From Streptomyces sp. XD-27 (lineage in GTDB: Bacteria > Actinomycetota > Actinomycetes > Streptomycetales > Streptomycetaceae), in the NCBI RefSeq assembly GCF_030553055.1, contig NZ_CP130713.1, forward strand, positions 6,262,001 to 6,326,000: 64,000 bases of DNA, in the 5' to 3' direction. Made by a program: the position numbers and the translations under genes. Position 1 is the first letter of the stretch. Each line of letters starts with the position of its first letter. Positions 43,321-51,245 of this stretch are shown here, piece by piece. The notes under the pieces are model-generated. The model ran no database searches, had not been told where the DNA came from, and saw nothing but the letters and a program-made list of their open reading frames with translations.

Positions 43321-43803
43321 TCAGCCGGCCACCACGGCGGCCACCCACGCGCCCGTCACCAGCAGACACGCGCACAGCTCGATCAGCACGCTGGTGCCGA
43401 TCGCCCGCATCACGATCCGCGTCGAGACCCACGCCTCGCCGTGCGCGCCCAGCCGCCGCCGCTCGGCCCCGTAGATCCCGGCGACGAACCCCAGCGGGGC
43501 GCCGAGCACCGGCACGACGAAGAACCCCGCGATGCCGGCGGCACCCGCCAGCAGGAACGTCCGCCGGGTGACCCCGGCGACGCGCATCCGGCGGGCGGGC
43601 AGCAGCCACTTGACCACCTGGTTCAGCAGCAGGACGGCCGTCGCGCCGGCGAGCACACCCCAGGACAGGACGGTCGTCTCGGACATCGACCACCACAGCA
43701 CGCCCGCCCAGACGATGGGTGGCCCCGGGAGGCCGGGCACGACCACGCCGATCAGTCCGAGCAGCATGACCAGGCCGCACAGGACCAGCTGCCACGTCCC
43801 CAT
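43321..43803 (-). CDS. DUF456 membrane protein
   Basis: 160 residues from ATG 43803 (MGTWQLVLCGLVMLLGLIGV). Four or five hydrophobic segments, with the DUF456 motifs VVVPGLPGPPIVWAGVL and FVVPVLGAPLGFVAGIYGAE. Function unknown. The repeat at 43225-43318 reaches almost to its stop codon. Confidence 0.82.
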   Translation of the reverse strand: MGTWQLVLCGLVMLLGLIGVVVPGLPGPPIVWAGVLWWSMSETTVLSWGVLAGATAVLLLNQVVKWLLPARRMRVAGVTRRTFLLAGAAGIAGFFVVPVLGAPLGFVAGIYGAERRRLGAHGEAWVSTRIVMRAIGTSVLIELCACLLVTGAWVAAVVAG

Positions 43804-43909
43804 GGCCCCAGCCTGCCGGAAGGCGTCGGCGTGCGCTTCCGGACGCGCCCGAACGCCGTCCACGTCGCAGGACGCCGCCGTCCGCCGCCTTCCGCCGCCG
43901 TCTGCCGCC

Positions 43910-45091
43910 TCAGGCGGGAAGCGCGTCCGCGTTCCCGGCCGCGGGCAACGGCGCGCCGTCCGCCGACCTCGCCACCCAGCCGCGCTCGTACGCGTGCCAG
44001 CCCAGTTGCAGCCGGGTCGTCACCCCGACCAGGTCCATCAGCCGCTTCACCCGCCGCTGCACGGTCCGCAGCCCCAAGTCGAGCTGGCGGGCGGTACTGG
44101 CGTCGGTCAGCCCGGCCAGCAGCAGCGAGAGGATCTCCAGGTCCGTCCGGTCCGGCCCGTCGCCGTCCCCGTCCTCGTCCCGCGGATCGTGCGGCCCGCC
44201 GTTCCGCTCCCGGTGGTCGCGCGGCTCGCCCGTGCCGGTGCCCAGGTGCAGCGGGAGCGCCGCCCGCCACACGCCCTCGAAGAGGGCCACCAGCGCGTCC
44301 AGCAGCCCGCTGGCGTGCACCACGAGCGCGGCCGGTTCGGCGGTCCCGCCTGCCCCGGCGGCGCCGATGGTCCCGGTGGCCCCGATGGTCCCGGCGGTCA
44401 GTGGCACGATCGCGAGCGTACGGTCGGCGATCACCAGATCCGTGGGCACCCGGTCCGCCACGCGCAGCGCGGGGCCCGGCGGATGTCCGGGTACGGCGCC
44501 GAACTCCGGCCGTTCCCCCTCGCCCCCGGCGCAGCCCCGTACCGGCCCGGAGTGTTCCACGCGCTGGTGTTCCGGCCTTCGGCCACCGGGCACGGACGGC
44601 CCGTACAGCGCCGCGCGCTCGATGACGACCCGGTGCGCGACCGCGGGCGCGGCGGGCGGCAGCGGCTCCGCGGCACGGCCCGCGACCAGCGCGCAGACCT
44701 CCTCGGCGGCGCCGCTCCGCAACTGCGCGAAGCGGCGGGCGACCGGCTCCTCGCCCGTCACCACCTCCAGCGCGCCGTGCACCGCGGCGCCCTCCGCGCG
44801 ATACGCCCTGTCCAGCAGCGCCGCCGCCAGCTCCGCCCGGTCCAGCTCGTCGCGGCGCCGGCTCACCAGCGCGCCCAACGCGACGCCGGGCGGCGCCGCC
44901 ACCCACTGCCCCGGATGGCCCGGGGACCGGGCCGCGAGCCCCTGCCGCTCCAGGTGGCGCAGGGTGAGCAGGGTCTCGTCCGTCGCGAGGCCGAGCCGGT
45001 CCGCGAGCTCGTCGACCCCGGCGGACCCGAGCGCGATCAGCGCGCGGTACGCCGCCTCCTGCCAGTCGTCCAGACCAATGGCGCCGAGCAC
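43910..45091 (-). CDS. LuxR-type regulator with N-terminal TrmB-like helix-turn-helix
   Basis: 393 residues from GTG 45091 with GGGGAGGGG upstream. The N-terminus resembles a TrmB/ArsR-type winged helix (WQEAAYRALIALGSAGVDEL, LLTLRHLERQGLAARSPG). The C-terminus is a LuxR-type helix-turn-helix (LEILSLLLAGLTDASTARQL, RTVQRRVKRLMDLVGVTTRL). The middle (IVPLTAGTIGATGTIGAAGA) is Gly/Ala-rich and of variable type. Such dual-HTH proteins are common Streptomyces regulators with unknown targets. It is divergent from the PP2C-like gene, 117 bases apart. Confidence 0.82.
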   Translation of the reverse strand: MLGAIGLDDWQEAAYRALIALGSAGVDELADRLGLATDETLLTLRHLERQGLAARSPGHPGQWVAAPPGVALGALVSRRRDELDRAELAAALLDRAYRAEGAAVHGALEVVTGEEPVARRFAQLRSGAAEEVCALVAGRAAEPLPPAAPAVAHRVVIERAALYGPSVPGGRRPEHQRVEHSGPVRGCAGGEGERPEFGAVPGHPPGPALRVADRVPTDLVIADRTLAIVPLTAGTIGATGTIGAAGAGGTAEPAALVVHASGLLDALVALFEGVWRAALPLHLGTGTGEPRDHRERNGGPHDPRDEDGDGDGPDRTDLEILSLLLAGLTDASTARQLDLGLRTVQRRVKRLMDLVGVTTRLQLGWHAYERGWVARSADGAPLPAAGNADALPA

Positions 45092-45208
45092 GTGACACCC
45101 CTCCCCACCTGTAGGCGCATCATCCTCGCACCCGCGCGCGTGTCGCGCAGGAGGGTGGCTTCCGCCGTTCGCTCTTCCCGTATGTCCCGGGCTGTGGACA
45201 ATGTGGGC

Positions 45209-46462
45209 ATGAGCCAGCAGGGGGAGAGGCGCGGCCACGAAGACGACTGGTGGCGCGAGTTGTACGACGCGGACTCAGGCGACACGGGACCGGCCACGGC
45301 AGGGGACTCACTCGATGACCGCTTCGCCACGGCATCCCTCGCGGTCGGCTCGCCGCCGGGCCGCGCGGCGTCTGTCGGCACGGTGGCGCTGGAGACCGCG
45401 CCGGCGGCCGTTCCCGGGCCGGACACCGTGACCGAAACCGGAGCGGAGGCCGGAGGAGAGGCCGGGACGGAGGTCGCCCGGCACGTCGGCTTCGTCGGGA
45501 GCCGACCGCCCACCTACGACCCCGAGCCGACCGCGTTACCGCTCGCCGACCCCGCCGACCTGGCCGATCTCGTACCCGACACGGTGCTGGACGGGGCGCG
45601 CCACGGAGCGCTCACCCTACGCGCCGCCTCCCTGCGCGGCGACTCCGCCCGCTATCGCGGACAGCCCCGGCGCGACGCGCTGCTGACGGCGCGGTTCGGG
45701 GCGGGGCGGCAGGCGCTGGTGCTGGTGGCGGTGGCCACGGGGCCGCGCGCGGTCGACGGGGCGCACCGGGCGGCCCGCGAGGTGTGCGAGGGGATAGGCG
45801 CGGCGGTCGGCCGCAGCCACGCCCGGCTGGCGGCGGACATCCACGGCGGACGGCGCGCCGCGCTCAAGTCCGGGCTGCACCGGCTCACCGCCCGCAGCCT
45901 CGGCCGGCTCCGGGCACGCGCCTGCGAACTCCACCTGGACCCGGCCGAGTACACCGCCTCGCTGCGCTGCCTGCTGCTGCCGGGCGACCCCGCGTGCCGT
46001 ACCCGGGTGTTCTTCGGCGTCGGGGACGGCGGGCTGTTCCGGCTGCGCGACGGCGTATGGCAGGACCTGGAGCCAACGGCCCACGAGACGGACACCGTCG
46101 GCGGCACGGTGGTCGGCCGCGACCCGGCCACGGGCGACACCGGTTCCGCGAACGGATCGGACGCCGAGAGCGGCCCGGACGCTCCCGGCGGTACGGGCCC
46201 GACCGGCGCCGACCCCGCCCCCCACCCCCACGCGGCCTCCTTCCGTTTCCGCGCCTCTGTCGGCCGGCCGGGCGACACCCTTCTGCTGTGCAGTGCCGGC
46301 CTCGCCGACCCCCTGCGGGACGAGCCCGCGCTGGCCGAACGGCTGCGGGAGCGCTGGGCGGTGGCCGAGCCGCCGGGCTTGGCCGCGTTCCTGGCCGACA
46401 CCCAGCTGCGGGTGACGGGATACGCCGACGACCGGACGGCGGCCGCGGTATGGGAGGCGTGA
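45209..46462 (+). CDS. PP2C-like phosphatase domain protein
   Basis: 417 residues. The first 130 are acidic, Ala/Gly-rich and probably disordered. A PP2C-like domain follows (FFGVGDGGLFRLRDGVWQDL, GDTLLLCSAGLADPLRDEPA, YADDRTAAAVWEA). The usual second metal Asp (SDG) is Ala (SAG), and an expected N-terminal Asp motif is replaced by LVAVATGPRAVDG, so catalysis is doubtful. Immediately downstream is an RsbW-like ATP-binding protein, fitting a partner-switching module. Confidence 0.72.
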   Translation: MSQQGERRGHEDDWWRELYDADSGDTGPATAGDSLDDRFATASLAVGSPPGRAASVGTVALETAPAAVPGPDTVTETGAEAGGEAGTEVARHVGFVGSRPPTYDPEPTALPLADPADLADLVPDTVLDGARHGALTLRAASLRGDSARYRGQPRRDALLTARFGAGRQALVLVAVATGPRAVDGAHRAAREVCEGIGAAVGRSHARLAADIHGGRRAALKSGLHRLTARSLGRLRARACELHLDPAEYTASLRCLLLPGDPACRTRVFFGVGDGGLFRLRDGVWQDLEPTAHETDTVGGTVVGRDPATGDTGSANGSDAESGPDAPGGTGPTGADPAPHPHAASFRFRASVGRPGDTLLLCSAGLADPLRDEPALAERLRERWAVAEPPGLAAFLADTQLRVTGYADDRTAAAVWEA

Positions 46463-46598
46463 CCGCGTGGTCCGCGGACCCGTGGACGCGTGGTCGCCAC
46501 GCGTGGTTGCGTCGCACGTCACCCGCTGATCACCAGTGGGCGCGTGTGGGCGTCTACACGCGGGGAATGCATCCCGTGTGCGCGTTCGAGGGCAAGGC

Positions 46599-47141
46599 AT
46601 GCCGGACAGCCGACGAGCAGTCGGGACGAACGGTCGGGGCGGGGAAGGAATGAAGCGTCAGCCTGCACAGCGGGGCGGCACGGACACCAGATGGCCGGAT
46701 GCGGACGTGGAGATGACGGCTGGTGAGGGGGAGCGGGGGCTGACGTTGCGATTAGCCCGCGCCGAGCTGAGCGCGGTGGCTCAGGCCCGCCGGGAGCTGC
46801 GCGCGGTGCTGCGGTGCTGGGGTGGACCGGGCAAGGCCGACGTGGCGGAGCTGCTGCTGAGCGAGCTGGTCACCAACGCGCTGGTGCACACCGACCGGGG
46901 AGCGGTGGTCAGCGCCACCTTCGACAGCGGGGCGGGGCCCTGGATACGCAGCCGACTGCGCGTCGAGGTACGGGACTTCGTGGCCCGGCCGCCGACGCCG
47001 CGCGACCTGTCCGACGGATCGGACGAGGCCACGTCGGGGCGCGGGCTGCTGCTGGTCCACGCACTCGCCGACGCGTGGGGAGTGCGCACCCACGGCGTCG
47101 GCAAGGCGGTGTGGTTCGAGCTGGACGGAGCGGCCGTCTGA
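46599..47141 (+). CDS. RsbW-like ATP-binding (anti-sigma type) protein
   Basis: 180 residues. HATPase_c motifs: N-box LLLSELVTNALVHTDRGAVV, and G-box SGRGLLLVHALADAWGVRTH. Proteins of this type are serine kinases or anti-sigma factors and abound in Streptomyces. ATG 46599 is preferred because GAGGG lies 7 bases upstream; ATG 46650 (MKRQPAQRGG) has a ribosome binding site too close. It follows the PP2C-like gene by 136 bases. Confidence 0.85.
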   Translation: MPDSRRAVGTNGRGGEGMKRQPAQRGGTDTRWPDADVEMTAGEGERGLTLRLARAELSAVAQARRELRAVLRCWGGPGKADVAELLLSELVTNALVHTDRGAVVSATFDSGAGPWIRSRLRVEVRDFVARPPTPRDLSDGSDEATSGRGLLLVHALADAWGVRTHGVGKAVWFELDGAAV

Positions 47142-47155
47142 GCGGGAAGCGCCAC

Positions 47156-48256
47156 TCAGCCGAACTGCCGCTCGATCTGCGCCAGTTTCGCCTCCAGGGA
47201 GTCCAGGCGCGGAATCGTCAGGGTGTCGTCCTCGGCGGTGAGGTCCACGGTGCGCGGCCGGTTCTTGTCGAAGACGCTGAGGACGTCAGCCGAGCTGTCC
47301 GCCGTGCTGGTGCCGGTGCCGGTCTCCGATCCGCTCCCGGACCCGAGGGCCGGAAGGGAGGAGGGCGCGGGAAGCTGTCCTGGCTCTGCTATAGCAGGGT
47401 CCGAGCCGAGCTGGGCGGGTTGCGCGGGCGGGCCCGCGACATCCACCTGGCGCCCGCCGCGGCGTCCCCACACCCGGTGCTGGCGGTTGTACGCCTTGAT
47501 CCGGGCCCGGTCCAGCTTCTCCTGGTCGCGCCTGCGGTGCCGGTTCAGCTCCTGCTGCCGCCGGTCCTCGCGCACTTCCTCGACGGCCTCGTCCAGGGTC
47601 CGTACGCCCTCCAGCAGCATCAGCGACCAGGCGGCGAAGGTCTCCCGCGGCGCGCGCAGCCACCGGACCATGCGGATCTGGGGCAGCGGGCGCGGCACGA
47701 GCCCCTGCTCGCGCAGTGCCGCGCGGCGGGTCTGCTTCAGCGCGCGGTCGAAGAGGATGGCCGCGGAGAGCGACATGCCCGCGAAGAACTGCGGAGCGCC
47801 GGCGTGGCCCATGCCGCGCGGGGCGTGCACCCAGTTGAACCAGGCGGCGGCGCCGGCGAACAGCCACACCAGCAGCCGGGAACCGAGCGCCGCGTCACCG
47901 TGGCTCGCCTCGCGCACCGCCAGCACCGAGCAGAACATGGCCGCGCCGTCGAGCCCGAACGGGACCAGGTACTCCCAGCCGCCCGAGAGGTTGAGGTTCT
48001 GCCGCCCGAAGCCGACCAGGCCGTGGAAGGAGAGGGCGGCGGCGACCGCGGCGCAGCAGAACAGCAGGACGTACGAGGCCGCTCCGTAGACGGCCTCCTT
48101 GCGCCGCCGGCGCTCTTCGCTGCGCTCCCAGGAGTCGGTGGTCGCGTCCGCCTTCCCCTTGGCCTTCGTGCGGCCGCGAGTCATCACCGCCACGGCCGCC
48201 ACGACTCCGACGAGCGCCACGGCGGCGGGCAGTGCCCATATGTCGGTCAGTCTCAT
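47156..48256 (-). CDS. DUF2637 membrane protein
   Basis: 366 residues. A first helix at MRLTDIWALPAAVALVGVVA, then a DUF2637 membrane region of about four helices (AASYVLLFCCAAVAAALSFH, EYLVPFGLDGAAMFCSVLAV, LLVWLFAGAAAWFNWVHAPR). A long charged cytoplasmic tail follows with a helical segment rich in Arg/Glu (EVREDRRQQELNRHRRRDQE). DUF2637 proteins occur on Streptomyces chromosomes and plasmids (SpdB-like); function unknown. Convergent with the HATPase gene, 14 bases apart. Confidence 0.82.
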   Translation of the reverse strand: MRLTDIWALPAAVALVGVVAAVAVMTRGRTKAKGKADATTDSWERSEERRRRKEAVYGAASYVLLFCCAAVAAALSFHGLVGFGRQNLNLSGGWEYLVPFGLDGAAMFCSVLAVREASHGDAALGSRLLVWLFAGAAAWFNWVHAPRGMGHAGAPQFFAGMSLSAAILFDRALKQTRRAALREQGLVPRPLPQIRMVRWLRAPRETFAAWSLMLLEGVRTLDEAVEEVREDRRQQELNRHRRRDQEKLDRARIKAYNRQHRVWGRRGGRQVDVAGPPAQPAQLGSDPAIAEPGQLPAPSSLPALGSGSGSETGTGTSTADSSADVLSVFDKNRPRTVDLTAEDDTLTIPRLDSLEAKLAQIERQFG

Positions 48257-48475
48257 CCGGCCCCTTGCCTCGCTTCCGTAAGGTGTTCTGGCCGCGGTAC
48301 GGCCTACTCGCGCGACATCTTGGCGGAGACGGGCCTTGCCTCAGGGGATTTCCGGGCAAGAAAACGCCAACGAACGTCGGGGACACGCGGATAGGTGCGA
48401 TACGGTTCGAACGCTCGCCTGATGCAAGCGAGTTGCATTCTATTCATGGAATCCGATGCGGTGGAATCCAGGCGA

Positions 48476-49339
48476 TCAGCTTGCGATCAAGCGCTCGACG
48501 CGGTCCGCGTCGCAGGTGCGCGGGCAGGTCGCACAGGTGTCCCGCGGCCGCAGTGTGTAGAACAGGCAGCAGCTCGCCCGGTCCCGGGTCGGCACCGACT
48601 CCCCGCGCGGTACGGCCAGTTCGCGGAAGGACGCACCGGTGGGGTACGGGCCGACGGGCCCCGGCAGCAGCTCGGTCAGCTCGGCCACCGCCCGCCGCTC
48701 CTCGCCCAGCAGTCGGGCGATGCGCCAGAGCCCCTCGGCGATCTCGTCCGACGCCATGCCCCACAGCGCCCGGCCGCCGCGCCGCATCCGCGGCCGGAAG
48801 CCCGCCAGTACCGGCCCCAGATGCTCGGCCACCGCCGAGCGCACCGCGGCCCGCAGGGCCTCCTCGTCGGCGACGACCCGCGCCCCGGGCAGCCCCGCCG
48901 CGGGATCGTCCGGCAGGCACGCGAACTCCTCGACCAGGACGGTCATCCGGCCCTGGGTGCGGTGGAGGGAGACCCCTTCCACCGGGACGCGCGGCACGCG
49001 GCGCAGCAGGAACCAGGGCACCGTCACCAGCAGGCAGGCGGGCCAGGCGTAGCGGTGCAGGCCGAAGCCGGCCACCACGTCGGGCCGGCCGCGCTGCCCG
49101 TAGTCCCGGAGCACCTGGGCGTCGTCCCAGTCCAGGAACGCCTCGACGGCCGCGCCGCCGGCGGCCAGGTCGGCGGCCGCCACCCAGCCGTCCCCGTGCC
49201 GCGGCGGCTCCTCGGTGACCGTCAGGCCGGGGAAGACCTCGGCGAGCCGCGCGTACGCCTGGTGGACGGCGGACGTGCCGGGGGCGGCGGGGGCGGCGGG
49301 CATCGAGGTGTCGGACGGGCGGGAGGCGGGCACGGCCAT
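48476..49339 (-). CDS. fhuF: FhuF-like ferric siderophore reductase
   Basis: 287 residues. The C-terminal 2Fe-2S ligand set CCLFYTLRPRDTCATCPRTC is the FhuF signature (CC-x10-C-x2-C), and the body matches siderophore-iron reductases (LVTVPWFLLRRVPRVPVEGV, ALWGMASDEIAEGLWRIARL). It releases Fe(II) from ferric siderophores in the cytoplasm. ATG 49339 is used; a GTG at 49351 could be a leaderless start. An iron box lies 29-47 bases upstream. Confidence 0.88.
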   Translation of the reverse strand: MAVPASRPSDTSMPAAPAAPGTSAVHQAYARLAEVFPGLTVTEEPPRHGDGWVAAADLAAGGAAVEAFLDWDDAQVLRDYGQRGRPDVVAGFGLHRYAWPACLLVTVPWFLLRRVPRVPVEGVSLHRTQGRMTVLVEEFACLPDDPAAGLPGARVVADEEALRAAVRSAVAEHLGPVLAGFRPRMRRGGRALWGMASDEIAEGLWRIARLLGEERRAVAELTELLPGPVGPYPTGASFRELAVPRGESVPTRDRASCCLFYTLRPRDTCATCPRTCDADRVERLIAS

Positions 49340-49367
49340 GGAGGAGACCACCGAATCGCGAGTTGCA

Positions 49368-49386
49368 TCAGGTTAGCCTTACCTTA
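49368..49386. promoter_or_regulatory. Iron box (DmdR1/DtxR operator) at fhuF
   Basis: TCAGGTTAGCCTTACCTTA reads TAAGGTAAGGCTAACCTGA on the fhuF strand, a close match to the 19-bp DtxR-family iron box. It lies just upstream of fhuF and about 70 bases before the divergent GntR gene, so iron-repressed expression of fhuF is expected. Confidence 0.8.
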
Positions 49387-49456
49387 CCCACGATGATCGA
49401 GGTTTGACCTCGCGCGACGTCCGCTTATGGTGCACAAGGACGTCAGGAGGACCCGG

Positions 49457-50122
49457 ATGGAGCAGTCGATCACCGACGCGGCGGCGGCGCCGCGCGTGCC
49501 GCCGCAGCGGCACTCCGTACGCCGCCAGGTCCTGGACGCCCTGCGCGCCGCCCTGGCCGCCGGTGAGCTGGCGCCCGGCGAGGTCTACTCCGCGCCCGCC
49601 CTCGCCGAGTGCTTCGGGGTCTCCGCGACGCCCGTACGGGAGGCGATGCAGCAGCTCGCCGTCGAGGGCGCCGTCGAGGTCGTCCCGAACCGGGGCTTCC
49701 GCGTCGCGCAGCGCAGCGCCCGCGAACTCGCCGAGCTCGCCGAGGTGCGTGCCCTGCTGGAAGTGCCGGTGATGCTCACCCTGGCCGAGACGGTCGCGCC
49801 CGAGCGGTGGAGCGGCCTGCGGCCCTTCGCCGAGGCCACGGCCGCCGCCGCGGCGAAGGGGGACCGGGCGGCGTATCTGGAGGCGGACCGCGCCTTCCAT
49901 CAGGCGGTGCTGGGAATGGCCGGAAACCAGCAGCTCGTCATCGTCGCCGACGACCTGCACCGGCGGGCCCAGTGGCCGCTGGTCCACGGGCAGACGGTCC
50001 GGACCGCCGACCTCGTCGCGGACGCGGCCGAGCACGTCGCCCTGCTCGACGCGCTCGAGGCCGGCGAACTGGCCCTGGTCGAGCCGCTGGTGCGCCGGCA
50101 CTTCGCGGGCGCCGCGGCCTGA
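49457..50122 (+). CDS. GntR family regulator (FadR/FCD type)
   Basis: 221 residues from ATG 49457 with AGGAGG 6 bases upstream. Winged helix SVRRQVLDALRAALAAGELA, PALAECFGVSATPVREAMQQ, and an FCD ligand domain with the metal residues Asp in LEADRAFHQAVLGMAGNQQL and His in AEHVALLDALEAGE. Ligand and targets unknown. It is divergent from fhuF and followed by a repeat terminator. Confidence 0.9.
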   Translation: MEQSITDAAAAPRVPPQRHSVRRQVLDALRAALAAGELAPGEVYSAPALAECFGVSATPVREAMQQLAVEGAVEVVPNRGFRVAQRSARELAELAEVRALLEVPVMLTLAETVAPERWSGLRPFAEATAAAAAKGDRAAYLEADRAFHQAVLGMAGNQQLVIVADDLHRRAQWPLVHGQTVRTADLVADAAEHVALLDALEAGELALVEPLVRRHFAGAAA

Positions 50123-50140
50123 GCCGCCGGGAACGTTTTG

Positions 50141-50191
50141 TCCTCAAGCGCCGGACGGGCCGGCTTTGCCGGCCCGTCCGGCGCTTGAGGA
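50141..50191. repeat. Streptomyces intergenic hairpin repeat / bidirectional terminator
   Basis: A perfect 24-bp inverted repeat (50141-50164 with 50168-50191) around TTT, containing the common Streptomyces motif TCCTCAAGCGCCGGACGGGC. A second GC hairpin (CCGGGG and CCCCGG) follows to about 50217. It lies between convergent genes. Confidence 0.85.
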
Positions 50192-50277
50192 CCGGGGTCT
50201 GGGGCGGAGCCCCGGTCTCGGGAAGGGACGGGTAGGGGAGAAGCCCGCCGCCAGGCGCCCCCGCCACCGTATGCGGG

Positions 50278-51093
50278 CTAGGTCGGGCGTTCGTCGTTCG
50301 GGGTGTCCGACGCCGCTCCTAACTGGCCCGCCAGCCAGGACGGTACGCCCCCCAGCAGCCGCACCAGCCGGCCCGCCTCCGCGCGCAGCCGGCTCGCCTC
50401 CGGCTCAGGACGGACCTCGGCGAGTGCGGCCAGCGCCGGGGCGATGCCGACGAGGAAGCCCAACTCCTCCCGGATCCGCAGGGATTCGCTGAAGCCGCGC
50501 CGCGCCTCGGGCAGGTCGCCGTTCTGCTCCGCCATGGCGGCCAGGTGCCGCCAGGTGAACGAGCGCAGCAACTGGTCGCCGTGCGCGGCGGCCCCGGCGT
50601 GCGCGCGCTGGAACGCCGCCTGCGCGCCCGTCGGGTTCTGCGCCAGATGCTGGGCGATCAGGCCGCGCCGGAAGTCCAGCAGCGGTCGCACCGGGGAGCC
50701 GGGCGCGAGCAGGGCCGCCGCCCGGCCCAGCGCGGCCCGCGCCTCGTCGGCCCGGTCCCGCACCCCGAACAGCGTGGAAGCGTACGCCAGTTGGCCGCGC
50801 TCGCAGGCCGCGGCGCCGCGTTCCTCGTCGCTCAGCGCCAGCGCCTCCGCCGCCCGCAGCGCGTCCTCGGCCTCGCGCCACCCTTTGGCGGTGAACACGC
50901 ACTGCTCGGTGAGCAGGGCGGTGCGTTTGAGCGCGGCGGCCGGGTCCGCCGCGGCGTGCGGGGCGAGCAGCGCCGCGGCGTCGTTCCAGCACCCCCGCGA
51001 GCGCAGCCGCCACACCGCCGTATCGAGAGGGTCGTCCCCCCGGCCCGGCTGCGCATCCGACGATCCAGACCGTGACATGGCGGTATCCGCCAC
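50278..51093 (-). CDS. Tetratricopeptide-like protein
   Basis: 271 residues from GTG 51093 (GGGGAGG 5 bases upstream). Almost wholly helical and Ala-rich, with repeats of TPR type: GWREAEDALRAAEALALSDE, ADEARAALGRAAALLAPGSP, TGAQAAFQRAHAGAAAHGDQ, and GDLPEARRGFSESLRIREEL. No catalytic domain. It may be a scaffold; function unknown. No close operon partner. Confidence 0.75.
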   Translation of the reverse strand: MADTAMSRSGSSDAQPGRGDDPLDTAVWRLRSRGCWNDAAALLAPHAAADPAAALKRTALLTEQCVFTAKGWREAEDALRAAEALALSDEERGAAACERGQLAYASTLFGVRDRADEARAALGRAAALLAPGSPVRPLLDFRRGLIAQHLAQNPTGAQAAFQRAHAGAAAHGDQLLRSFTWRHLAAMAEQNGDLPEARRGFSESLRIREELGFLVGIAPALAALAEVRPEPEASRLRAEAGRLVRLLGGVPSWLAGQLGAASDTPNDERPT

Positions 51094-51245
51094 ATTGCCT
51101 CCCCAAGCGCGTCGTCGAGCCGGAGCCGTGCCCGCATCTCAGCACGGATCCCCACGAGCGGCCAAGGGGTCGGTGTGAATCAATTCACAAACCTCAGGCG
51201 TCGTGCGGCTGGAAAACGAGCCGCACGGCGCCGGGGCCGGCTCCG

